Assembly (NCBI GenBank): GCA_022844405.1
Contig: JALHLV010000026.1
Location: 1-49,449 of the forward strand
DNA length: 49,449 nucleotides
Origin: Sphingomonadales bacterium
Lineage (GTDB): Bacteria; Pseudomonadota; Alphaproteobacteria; SMXS01
Reading direction: 5' to 3'
Shown: positions 8,715-16,077 of the stretch, piece by piece
Numbering within the stretch: position 1 is the first letter of the stretch
Layout: each line of letters begins with the position of its first letter
Position numbers and translations under genes: made by a program
Notes under the pieces: model-generated
Seen by the model: only the letters and a program-made list of their open reading frames with translations
Told to the model about the DNA's origin: nothing
Databases searched by the model: none

Positions 8715-9484
8715 CGCGAGGGAGGGTCGGATGCCCGCGCTGTGCGCCGCCCCAGCTGGGGCCAGATGCTCAGCCCCGCCTTCAGATCGATCCGGATGCG
8801 GTGATAGATGATGAGCGACAGCCCGACGCAGAGTGGTATGGACCACAGGACCGGATGCAGCGCCAGCGATGGGGCGAGGCGTATCGAGCCAAACGCAAGG
8901 AACGCAGTGTAGACGGAGATCCCAGCGCCCACCAGCGCCTTCAGATGCTCCTTCATCCACTGCACCGGGCTCGGGTTGCGTGCATAGATGAAGCGGAGGT
9001 TGGTGACGCCCGTCGCCAGGCCGACGATCGAAAGGCCGATCATCAATGGCTGACCGATCAGCACGCCCTCCCATGCGCAGACCGCAGCAGCCAGGAGGAC
9101 GAGGTACTGCAGTCCAATATTGAGAGCAGTCCGGTTGGCGGCGAGGTCGCGCCGGTTCGTTACGCACAGCCATCCGTACCAGCCAAGGTTGACCGTAAGA
9201 ATGCCATTGTGAAGCATCAGCCAGCCGAAGATCCCGCGGACAAACGGCTCGTCGAACCTGCCCACGAGAAGAGGGTGCACGCCCATTGGATCATAGAGTG
9301 TCAGCAGGCTCATCGCGATCGCGAAGGAGCCCGTAAGCAAAACGCACCATGTGAAGATGCGGCCCCACCTGCGATGATTGATGCCGCCTTTTCGCCCCAG
9401 GACAGGCACCCAGAACGCCAGGGCCGCAGCAGATCCTGTAATTACATGCACGAAGATGAGCCCGTGGAATATTGCCAGCTCCAT
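8711..9484 (-). CDS. Polytopic membrane protein of unknown function, coupled to crtD
   Basis: A 257-residue, strongly hydrophobic protein with about seven predicted membrane helices, beginning LAIFHGLIFVHVITGSAAAL. The cytoplasmic loop RKGGINHRRWGRIFTW resembles the H-R-x-x-G-R segment of DUF2306-type membrane proteins, but I assign that family only tentatively. GGAGAAG lies about nine bases before the ATG at 9484. It is the first gene of a two-gene operon with crtD (GTGA overlap) and is divergent from the cytochrome P450 gene, with an exact PpsR operator between them. The context points to carotenoid or pigment metabolism in the membrane. No catalytic motif is evident, and it does not look like CruF or CrtA. 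Confidence 0.75.
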   Translation of the reverse strand: MELAIFHGLIFVHVITGSAAALAFWVPVLGRKGGINHRRWGRIFTWCVLLTGSFAIAMSLLTLYDPMGVHPLLVGRFDEPFVRGIFGWLMLHNGILTVNLGWYGWLCVTNRRDLAANRTALNIGLQYLVLLAAAVCAWEGVLIGQPLMIGLSIVGLATGVTNLRFIYARNPSPVQWMKEHLKALVGAGISVYTAFLAFGSIRLAPSLALHPVLWSIPLCVGLSLIIYHRIRIDLKAGLSIWPQLGRRTARASDPPSR

Positions 9485-9537
9485 CCCATGCTTCTCCGTC
9501 CAGCAATCGTTGTGACTATCGCATTGGACTATCTCTC

Positions 9538-9555
9538 TGTAAAGTTATGTGTACA
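9538..9555. promoter_or_regulatory. PpsR/CrtJ operator between crtD operon and P450 operon
   Basis: TGTAAAGTTATGTGTACA is an exact TGT-N12-ACA match in the short divergent spacer between the membrane-protein/crtD operon (start 9484) and the P450 gene. The inner bases are less palindromic than in the other sites of this window, so affinity may be lower. It could repress both directions under aerobic or high-light conditions. Confidence 0.6.
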
Positions 9556-9584
9556 CCTTCGGGGTCAGAGGTGCGCGTCAAACG

Positions 9585-10994
9585 ATGCAGGCTGTGGCTG
9601 GAATTCCTGACGCAGGGCGAGGGCTCTATGCGCCGCCTAGGCCGGTGGCGCGACCTGCATTGCTGGCGCTGCTGCATGCTGCGCTGCGCGGCGATGGCGA
9701 TCTTCTCAGCCTGCTCCCAGCCAACGCCTATCGGATGGAGATAGGGCCCCTCGGTTACTCGCGCCGCTCCATCCTGATCGTCAATCGCCCCGATCAGGTG
9801 CGCCGTGTCCTGTCTGATCCCGAAGGCATCTTTCCCAAGAGCGATCTCATGGTCGCAGCTCTGGCGCCGCTGATCGGCGATTCGCTCTTTGTGTCCTCAG
9901 GCGACACCTGGTGCCGCCAGCGACGGATGATCGATCCTGCATTCACGATGATGCGGGTCAACCGCGCCTTCCCTTCGATGCTTGAGGGCGCTCAAGCCTG
10001 TCAGCAAAGCTTCGATGCCCATGCAAGAGATGGCGTTGCTTTCTCGCTTGATCTCGCGATGAGCCATCTCACGGCCGATATCATTTGCCGCACCGTTTTC
10101 AGCGCCAGCCTTGAAACGAGGGCGGCCCATGAGGTCTTCGCAGCCTTCACGACGTTCGAACGCAGCGTCGCTCAGGTGGAGATACGTCGCCTGATAATGG
10201 ACCGGGCCTGGACGAGTGTCCCGCAGCGCGATGATGTCCTCCTGGCCTGCAATACAATTCGGCGGCACCTCGGCGATCTGCTGGACACACATCTTGGTCC
10301 AGACGGCGCGCGGTTTGATGACATTGCCTCCTCGGTGATCACCGCGCGCGACGACTTCACCCGCACGGCCTTCAATCGCGAGGAGCTCATCGATCAGCTG
10401 GGCGTGCTCTTCCTTGCGGGCCATGAGACGAGCGCGAGCGCGCTCACCTGGGCTTTCTTCCTGCTGGCTGAGCAACCCGACCTCGTCGCGCGCGTGCGAG
10501 CTGAGATCCGCAAGGTGGTGGGTGATGGCGAGCCGCTCACCATAGAGGCCACCAGGCATCTGCCCCTGACCCGCAATGTCTTTCGTGAAACGCTAAGACT
10601 CTATCCCCCGATCACCTTCCTCCCGCGGGTTGCGACCGCTCCCACAACCATCGGGCGACATCAGGTCCGTCGCGGTGCGCTCGTCATGGTTGCGCCCTGG
10701 GTATTGCACCGCCACGCAAGCTACTGGCGCAACCCGCATGTCTTTGATCCGGATCGCTTCCTGCCGGAGCGCGAGGCCGAGCTGACCTCAGGCGCCTATA
10801 TTCCGTTTGGCCTTGGTCCCCGCGTCTGCGCGGGCGCAGCCTTTGCTCAGACCGAGGCGGTGCTGTTGATTGCTGAAATGTTTCGCCGCTTTGATTTCCA
10901 TGTTGTCGATCCAGCGCGCGTGCGTCCAGCGGCGCGCCTGACCACCCGTCCAACCGAACAGATCATGATGCGCGTGACTCGCGCAGACGCATGA
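9585..10994 (+). CDS. Cytochrome P450 of the photosynthesis gene cluster
   Basis: Heme-thiolate monooxygenase of 469 aa from the ATG at 9585. An in-frame ATG at 9549 would add 12 residues but lies inside the PpsR operator; neither start has a good ribosome-binding site. With the 9585 numbering, the I-helix oxygen-activation motif AGHETSAS is at 278-285, the K-helix ExxR (ETLR) at 335-338, and the heme-binding loop FGLGPRVCAGAAFA has its cysteine ligand at 415. All key residues are intact. There is no membrane anchor; the N-terminal YAPPRP segment resembles soluble bacterial P450s. The end overlaps the ATP-grasp gene (ATGA). The substrate is unknown. A carotenoid is likely from position between crtD and crtB and from the shared operator. 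No dedicated ferredoxin or reductase gene lies nearby. Confidence 0.95.
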   Translation: MQAVAGIPDAGRGLYAPPRPVARPALLALLHAALRGDGDLLSLLPANAYRMEIGPLGYSRRSILIVNRPDQVRRVLSDPEGIFPKSDLMVAALAPLIGDSLFVSSGDTWCRQRRMIDPAFTMMRVNRAFPSMLEGAQACQQSFDAHARDGVAFSLDLAMSHLTADIICRTVFSASLETRAAHEVFAAFTTFERSVAQVEIRRLIMDRAWTSVPQRDDVLLACNTIRRHLGDLLDTHLGPDGARFDDIASSVITARDDFTRTAFNREELIDQLGVLFLAGHETSASALTWAFFLLAEQPDLVARVRAEIRKVVGDGEPLTIEATRHLPLTRNVFRETLRLYPPITFLPRVATAPTTIGRHQVRRGALVMVAPWVLHRHASYWRNPHVFDPDRFLPEREAELTSGAYIPFGLGPRVCAGAAFAQTEAVLLIAEMFRRFDFHVVDPARVRPAARLTTRPTEQIMMRVTRADA

Positions 10995-12151
10995 CCACAG
11001 TGCTGCTCACGCTCGGCCGCCTTCCCAAGGCGCTTGACCTGGCGCGCGGTTTCAGTCGCGCAGGATCTCGCGTAATCGTGGCCGATCCCTTTGGCTGGAC
11101 GCTGACGGGCGCATCGCGCCACGTCGCCCGCGAGTTCGCCGTGCCCCCGCCGAGCAAGGGGTCTGCTGAATATCTCGCCGCCCTCGCGGAGATCGTCGCA
11201 CGCGAACACGTCGACATCGTTGTGCCTGTCTCCGAGGAGACGATGCATGTTGCCTTCCTGCCTGACTTGCTCGGCGGGCGCGCCCGTGTCTTTACCATGC
11301 CGCCCGATCGCGTGCTTTCCCTTCACAACAAGGCGGGATTTGTCCGCGCGGCGACTGCGATGGGCCTTCCCGTACCCGAAACCTGCCTACTCGGCGCGCC
11401 GGAGGCGAAGGCGCTGGCATCGGCCCACGCTGTGGTCGTGAAACCGGTCTTTTCATGCTCGGGACGTGGTGTGCGCATCCTGGGTCAAGGCGCTGCCCTG
11501 CCGGATGCTGATCCATCGAAGCCGGCCATTGTGCAGCGGTTCATCGCGGGCCGCGAGCACAGCAGCTGTACAATCGCGCATGAAGGCCGGGTCGTCTCCA
11601 CGATGATCTATCGTGGCACTGTCATGTCAGGATCTGTCGCGATCGCGTTCGAACGGGTCGAGGCGCCGGCGATTGAGCGCTGGATCGAAAGTTTTGTCCG
11701 TGCATCGGGCTGGACAGGATTTATCTCCTTCGATTTCATTGTCGACGCCGATGACTGCGTGTTTGGTATCGAATGCAACCCACGAACAACGAGCGGACTT
11801 CACTTCTGGCGTTCCGAGGACGTCGCTCGCGCCGTTCTCAGTCCCCAGACGAGCCCGCCAGTCGGAGTGCGTCGGCACAGCAACCTGCAGCAATTCTACT
11901 CCTGCCTTACTGAAACACAGATGGCGATGTTTCGCGGCCGAGGCTTTCTTCACCGGTTGGGTCGGCTCGTTGGCACGCGGGATGTCACATGGGACTGGCG
12001 CGACCCCTGGCCATTCCTCAGCATGACCCTGACGTCCTGGCCGATCATCCGCATGGCAGTTTCTCAGGGCGTCAGCTTCGGGGAGGCGGCAACGCATGAC
12101 GTTGGCTGGTACGAACAGGCCGCCAACGCGCCCGATGCTCAGCCGTCGTGA
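10991..12151 (+). CDS. ATP-grasp ligase-like protein, coupled to the P450
   Basis: A 386-aa ATP-grasp enzyme (carboxylate-amine/thiol ligase superfamily, carbamoyl-phosphate-synthase-like). The N-terminal Rossmann-like domain (1-105) is followed by ATP-binding lysines in LHNKAGF (K114) and VVVKPVFS (K151), a glycine-rich loop CSGRG (156-160), the hinge VQRFIAGRE, and the metal-binding IECNPRTTSG (E261, N263, R265). The C-terminal extension (about 300-386) is rich in tryptophan and proline (TWDWRDPWPF) and may contact membrane or a hydrophobic substrate. Translation is coupled to the P450 by ATGA at 10991-10994. The family joins a carboxylate to a nucleophile through an acyl phosphate. Substrate and product are unknown. 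It is not a purine, biotin or peptidoglycan enzyme by context. Confidence 0.85.
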   Translation: MTTVLLTLGRLPKALDLARGFSRAGSRVIVADPFGWTLTGASRHVAREFAVPPPSKGSAEYLAALAEIVAREHVDIVVPVSEETMHVAFLPDLLGGRARVFTMPPDRVLSLHNKAGFVRAATAMGLPVPETCLLGAPEAKALASAHAVVVKPVFSCSGRGVRILGQGAALPDADPSKPAIVQRFIAGREHSSCTIAHEGRVVSTMIYRGTVMSGSVAIAFERVEAPAIERWIESFVRASGWTGFISFDFIVDADDCVFGIECNPRTTSGLHFWRSEDVARAVLSPQTSPPVGVRRHSNLQQFYSCLTETQMAMFRGRGFLHRLGRLVGTRDVTWDWRDPWPFLSMTLTSWPIIRMAVSQGVSFGEAATHDVGWYEQAANAPDAQPS

Positions 12152-12591
12152 TCGCGACAGCGGTGGCGACATGCGCGGTGCGATCGTCGATGCCCGTCAG
12201 GGTGTCGCAATTTCGAGGCCCGCACGGAAAGGTCATGGATCGCCCTGTATGGTGCATGGATTGCGCCGTATCGCTCGCTCCTTGGTTGTAGACAGGGTTC
12301 TCTGCATGCGCGCCCAGGGCGCTTGCTGACATAGCGCTTGCGCGGAGAAGAGACAGGCAATTAGTCTCCAGAAATGTTGGATGCTGAGCCTGTTGAGGCC
12401 CTCGCGAATTTCGATCCAGGCATGTCCCTGTGCGCGCTGGCCGTTGCGGACTGGGGTTTCTCTCTGCAGCGGGGGCCAACTGGCCGGCGTGATGATGCTG
12501 GCCGGCTATCGTCTCGACGCCCTCGTTACCACCTGCGCGGCTCTGTCGAGCGCGCTGTCCTGCGCCCTTCCTGTTGAGCCGGAGCTGCTCC
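12152..12591. other. 440-bp region between ATP-grasp gene and crtB without a recognisable gene
   Basis: No conserved product, terminator or exact TGT-N12-ACA operator is apparent. Short open frames exist on both strands but none has a convincing ribosome-binding site or family motif. A 9-bp direct repeat (CTGGCCGGC at 12480-12488 and 12498-12506) with an 18-bp period lies near the 3' end. The promoter for crtB presumably lies here, unless crtB is read through from the P450 operon. Confidence 0.5.
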
Positions 12592-13644
12592 ATGCGTCCC
12601 AACGTGCGCAAACCCGAACGTGCGACGCCTGCTGACCTGGCGACTTGCCGGCAGATGATCCGCACTGGTTCTCGCTCATTCTTTGCCGCGTCGCTGCTCC
12701 TGCCCGATGCTGTACGTGGAGGGGCCTACGCCCTTTATGCCTTCTGCCGTCTGTCGGATGACACCATCGACGTGGACCATGGCGGCGAAGCGGGAATCGC
12801 GCGGCTCGCCTCTCGCCTCGATGCAATTTACGCTGGTGAGCCAGCCAACGCCGCAGTCGACAGGGCGCTGTTCGACGCTGTCGATCAGTATGCGCTGCCG
12901 CGTGCGCCGTTCGACGCACTTCTGGAGGGCATGGCGTGGGATGCCTCCGGGCGGGAATATGAAACGATCGAGGACGTATATGACTATGCGGCGCGTGTCG
13001 CAGGCGCGGTCGGTGCGATGATGGCGGCGCTGATGCGGACGCGTTCGCCGGAGATGGTTGCGCGGGCGTGCGATCTGGGCGTGGCCATGCAGCTGACGAA
13101 CATTGCGCGGGACGTTGGTGAGGATGCGCGCAATGGCCGTCTATATCTCCCTCGCGCCTGGATGCGCGAGGCTGGCCTTGACCCTGTTTCGTGGATGGCG
13201 CGTCCAGAGTTCAATCGCGAGATAGCGGGGGTCGTGGAGCGCGTACTTGAGCGCGCCCTTCAGCTTTACCAGCGTGCCGATCTTGGTATCGCCGGGTTAT
13301 CCCGCGCCTATCGCCCAGCGATCCATGCAGCGCGGCTTCTCTACGCCGATATCGGAGCCCGCGTCGCAATGCGCGGTCATGACTCGGTGTCCAGCAGAGC
13401 GATCGTGCCGACGTCTCGCAAGCTGCAGCTCCTGATGAAGGCGCTGACACGCTCGTGGCGGGCGCCGCCAAGCGCGGAGCTGGCAGCGCCTGCGCTGTCG
13501 CAGAACCAGTTTCTTGTTGATGCCGTTGTCGCTGGAAGTGGCACACACGATGAGCAGGATTCAGCGCGGGGCCTGCAGCACGATATCAGGTGGGTGATCG
13601 AGTTGTTTGCAGCGCTCGACGAGCGGCCCCGACGGTTGACCTAG
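12592..13644 (+). CDS. crtB: Phytoene synthase
   Basis: Head-to-head condensation of two geranylgeranyl diphosphates to 15-cis-phytoene. The two aspartate-rich substrate-Mg sites are visible: FCRLSDDTIDVDHG (about 50-63) and TNIARDVGEDARNGRLYLP (about 163-181). The 350-aa length counts from the ATG at 12592, which has GGAG seven bases upstream; a TTG six codons earlier is less likely. Unlike the common crtI-crtB pair, here crtB is separated from crtI by about 5.4 kb containing crtD and the P450/ATP-grasp genes. Confidence 0.96.
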   Translation: MRPNVRKPERATPADLATCRQMIRTGSRSFFAASLLLPDAVRGGAYALYAFCRLSDDTIDVDHGGEAGIARLASRLDAIYAGEPANAAVDRALFDAVDQYALPRAPFDALLEGMAWDASGREYETIEDVYDYAARVAGAVGAMMAALMRTRSPEMVARACDLGVAMQLTNIARDVGEDARNGRLYLPRAWMREAGLDPVSWMARPEFNREIAGVVERVLERALQLYQRADLGIAGLSRAYRPAIHAARLLYADIGARVAMRGHDSVSSRAIVPTSRKLQLLMKALTRSWRAPPSAELAAPALSQNQFLVDAVVAGSGTHDEQDSARGLQHDIRWVIELFAALDERPRRLT

Positions 13645-13694
13645 AGTGCAATCTGTTGCGACTGCGTATTTCGTCGGGGGCTGTCGAGTGGCGG

Positions 13695-14729
13695 TCAAGG
13701 TCGGCCGGCGAGGCGCGGCATGCGAAAGGGAAGCATCGCGCGCACGACGGGATTGCTGATCCGATCCAGTGACAGTGTCTCGTGCATGATGTCTGCCGGC
13801 GCGCCGTCGACTTGTCCTGCAAGATGCGATCGGGCGTAGAACGGGGCATCCTCGAGCACGCGCACAAGCCTTGGCCCCGTTCCGCGATCGCCGCGAGCCG
13901 TGGGCTGCATCCCCCAGAAGGTTTTCGGCATCCTGGTCAGCGGCGGGGCGTGGATGGCGATATCTTCGCCGGTTGAATCGAATTTCAGCGCAAGGGATCG
14001 TTGTTCGCCATTCCGGAGCGTGACGTCATAGTAGACGATTGTCGCATCGTCGGCGACGTGGGAACGCGACCAGTCCCAGGAACGGAACCTGCGTTCGAGT
14101 GGTTCGTCGCCGCAGTTGCTGTCGAAATAGCCCTCTCCATTCCACGATGTACCGTCTTCGAACTTCACTGCGACGCGTCCACGTGGAGCGATTGGTCGCC
14201 ATACATGGCGGGCTTCTGCGTCCAGCGCGAACGTCTGGCCCGCGAGATAGTAGGGATGCAGCGTCACTGTCCCGCGGAGTCGGGAGGGTAGGGGGGCTGT
14301 CCACTCGTCGACGTTGATGCGAAGTGTTTCGCTCTCCCAGCTCATGCTGCTGCGGCTGATCGCGATCCTGTCCGAGTCGCGATCGAGGCTCCTGTGACCG
14401 CGTTCGGTCATCGCCCAACGATTTCCCCTGACCGAATAGAGTGCGACATTCATGGCGCAATGGTTTTCGGGATGCCGCCACCCCGACCATGCGTAGTAGG
14501 GCGAGAAAACACTGCCGATGAAGGCGATGATTGTGAGACCATGCTGTTTGTCTTCGCTGAGCGCGTCGATGTACCACCAGGCATAGCCGCCTGATCCGAC
14601 TGGAATGTCGAAGCGCGGTGCAGGAAGTCTGTTGCCAGGAGCAGGCGCACGCCAGTGAGATCCCGCCCCGCCGGTTTCGTTCAGGAACTCCGTCGACTTA
14701 ACCGCGCGGGCGGTTGGTTGGTCGTTCAT
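13695..14729 (-). CDS. crtC: Carotenoid 1,2-hydratase (hydroxyneurosporene synthase)
   Basis: Adds water across the C-1,2 double bond of acyclic carotenes, starting the spheroidene/spirilloxanthin branch. Recognised by the CrtC core (GGYAWWYIDALS..., FIGSVFSPYYAWSGWRHPENHCAMNVALY split over about residues 47-98) and WDWSRSHV further on. It is 344 aa from the ATG at 14729, which has GAGG about nine bases upstream. A TTG two codons earlier is an alternative. The ATG overlaps the stop of an upstream minus-strand reading frame (ATGA), see 14726-15109. It is convergent with crtB; a 50-bp gap separates the stops. Confidence 0.95.
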   Translation of the reverse strand: MNDQPTARAVKSTEFLNETGGAGSHWRAPAPGNRLPAPRFDIPVGSGGYAWWYIDALSEDKQHGLTIIAFIGSVFSPYYAWSGWRHPENHCAMNVALYSVRGNRWAMTERGHRSLDRDSDRIAISRSSMSWESETLRINVDEWTAPLPSRLRGTVTLHPYYLAGQTFALDAEARHVWRPIAPRGRVAVKFEDGTSWNGEGYFDSNCGDEPLERRFRSWDWSRSHVADDATIVYYDVTLRNGEQRSLALKFDSTGEDIAIHAPPLTRMPKTFWGMQPTARGDRGTGPRLVRVLEDAPFYARSHLAGQVDGAPADIMHETLSLDRISNPVVRAMLPFRMPRLAGRP

Positions 14730-15109
14730 GCCCAACGCCTCGCCTTCGACACGGGAAGCTGCGCGTCCGTTCGCGTGAGCGCTGGGCGTCTTCTTCCCGC
14801 CTGCGCCATGTCCAGTTCACACTCGCGCAGGTGGCTGAACATCGTCATCCCGCGTGGAGCGGGATCAGCATTTGCGAGGTCGTGAGTATGCTCGCTCGCG
14901 AGGGCGGATTTGACGAAGCCGCGTTGACCCGGTGAATGGCTCAGGCGCCGGCGGGCGCTGAGAGCCCCCATCCCGGCTGTGCTGTACGCGCCCGCCGGAG
15001 GCATCCCGCGCCTCTCCACTTTGATCGCACGGACGTGACAGCCCGGTGCATTAGCGGTCGCCAGTTCCTGAAGTCCGCCACCCTGAAGGGTGGCGCTGTC
15101 GTTGATCAT
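14726..15109 (-). CDS. Possible small protein upstream of and overlapping crtC
   Basis: A 127-residue reading frame (start MINDSATLQGGGLQELATAN) with a good Shine-Dalgarno sequence (GAGGA, about five bases before the ATG) and an ATGA overlap with the crtC start. Coupled overlaps of this kind are the rule for real genes in this window. It also lies directly downstream of the PpsR operator at 15146 in the crtC direction. Against it, the composition is rich in Ala, Arg and Gly, there is no recognisable domain or membrane segment, and GC-rich DNA yields many such frames. It could be a true small gene, a translated leader for crtC, or chance. Confidence 0.35.
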   Translation of the reverse strand: MINDSATLQGGGLQELATANAPGCHVRAIKVERRGMPPAGAYSTAGMGALSARRRLSHSPGQRGFVKSALASEHTHDLANADPAPRGMTMFSHLRECELDMAQAGRRRPALTRTDAQLPVSKARRWA

Positions 15110-15145
15110 GGATTCCTCAAGGTCGATTGACTGGACGCTAGCATG

Positions 15146-15163
15146 TGTCCAATCTGTCGGACA
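15146..15163. promoter_or_regulatory. PpsR/CrtJ operator in the crtC-crtE divergent region
   Basis: TGTCCAATCTGTCGGACA is an exact TGT-N12-ACA match with palindromic arms TGTCC/GGACA. It lies 41 bp before the crtE ATG and upstream of the crtC transcription unit, so it can repress both crtEF and crtC. Confidence 0.72.
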
Positions 15164-15204
15164 TAGGTCGGGGTCTGCCCGATCGACAAGTCCGGGAGAC
15201 CGTC

Positions 15205-16071
15205 ATGACGCTACCTGCGCGTGTCGAAGCAGCGCTAAAGGCCGCAATCGACAGGGCAGACACGCCCAGCGCACCTCCCGGATTGATCAAGGCGCTTCGC
15301 TACGCGGTTTTCCCGGGCGGAGCTCGCGTGCGCCCGATGTTGTGCCTGGCTGTCGCGCGCGCCTGCGGCGACGACCGTCCCGAGATATCGGACGCAACGG
15401 CAGCCGCCGTCGAGCTCCTTCACTGCGCGTCCCTGGTTCACGACGATCTTCCATGTTTTGACAATGCCGGCTTCCGTCGCGGTAAGGTATCGGTCCACGC
15501 GGCGCATGGCGAACCACTTGCCTTGCTTGCAGGCGACGCGTTGATCGTGATGGCCTTTGAGCGTCTGGCCGTCGTTGGGGCAGCTGAACCTGGTCGGATC
15601 GCGCCATTGATCGAGGCAATCGCCCGGGGCGTTGGCGCCCCCGCTGGGATTACCGCAGGTCAGGCATGGGAAAGCGAGTCCGTCGCTCCGCTCGAAATCT
15701 ATCACCAAGCAAAGACAGGCGCACTGTTTGTGGCGGCGACGACGTCCGGGGCGATTGCTGCGGGGTCGGACGGAACGCCGTGGCGGTTCCTCGGGGAAAC
15801 TCTCGGCGCCGCCTATCAGGTCGCTGACGACCTGATGGATGCGGTCCAGTCTGGGCTCTGCGACAAGCCGGTGGGCCAGGACGCCCTTTTGCAGCGTCCA
15901 AATGTGGTCGCCGAGCGCGGTGTCCAGGGCGCGCTTGCAAAACTGGACGATCTGGTGGAGCAGGCCGTAGCCTCGGTCCCCGACTGCGAGGGTGCTCAGG
16001 AAATGCGTGATCTGGTTAGGATGACCGCGATGCGCCTTGCCCCCAAACAGCTGTCACGCAGTGCCGCGTAG
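15205..16071 (+). CDS. crtE: Geranylgeranyl diphosphate synthase
   Basis: Trans-prenyltransferase that makes C20 GGPP for both phytoene and the bacteriochlorophyll tail. The first aspartate-rich motif is in LVHDDLPCFDNAGFRRGK (residues about 77-94), the second is YQVADDLMDA (about 205-214), and the FPGGARVRPML substrate-binding segment lies near the N-terminus. The protein is 288 aa from the ATG at 15205, preceded by GGGAG with seven-base spacing. An earlier GTG at 15145 would overlap the PpsR operator and add 20 unconserved residues. It is followed after 6 bp by crtF. Confidence 0.95.
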   Translation: MTLPARVEAALKAAIDRADTPSAPPGLIKALRYAVFPGGARVRPMLCLAVARACGDDRPEISDATAAAVELLHCASLVHDDLPCFDNAGFRRGKVSVHAAHGEPLALLAGDALIVMAFERLAVVGAAEPGRIAPLIEAIARGVGAPAGITAGQAWESESVAPLEIYHQAKTGALFVAATTSGAIAAGSDGTPWRFLGETLGAAYQVADDLMDAVQSGLCDKPVGQDALLQRPNVVAERGVQGALAKLDDLVEQAVASVPDCEGAQEMRDLVRMTAMRLAPKQLSRSAA

Positions 16072-16077
16072 GCGCCT

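Noticed and set aside
8718-9173. In-frame upstream extension of crtD (long frame to 9173)
   Set aside because: The extra residues are the membrane-protein gene read out of frame; the GTG at 8714 with its ribosome-binding site and Rossmann motif immediately after fixes the start.
12381-12635. 84-codon frame with a hydrophobic middle upstream of crtB
   Set aside because: It overlaps the crtB start out of frame, lacks a ribosome-binding site and ends inside crtB; the hydrophobic stretch comes from the CTGGCCGGC repeat.
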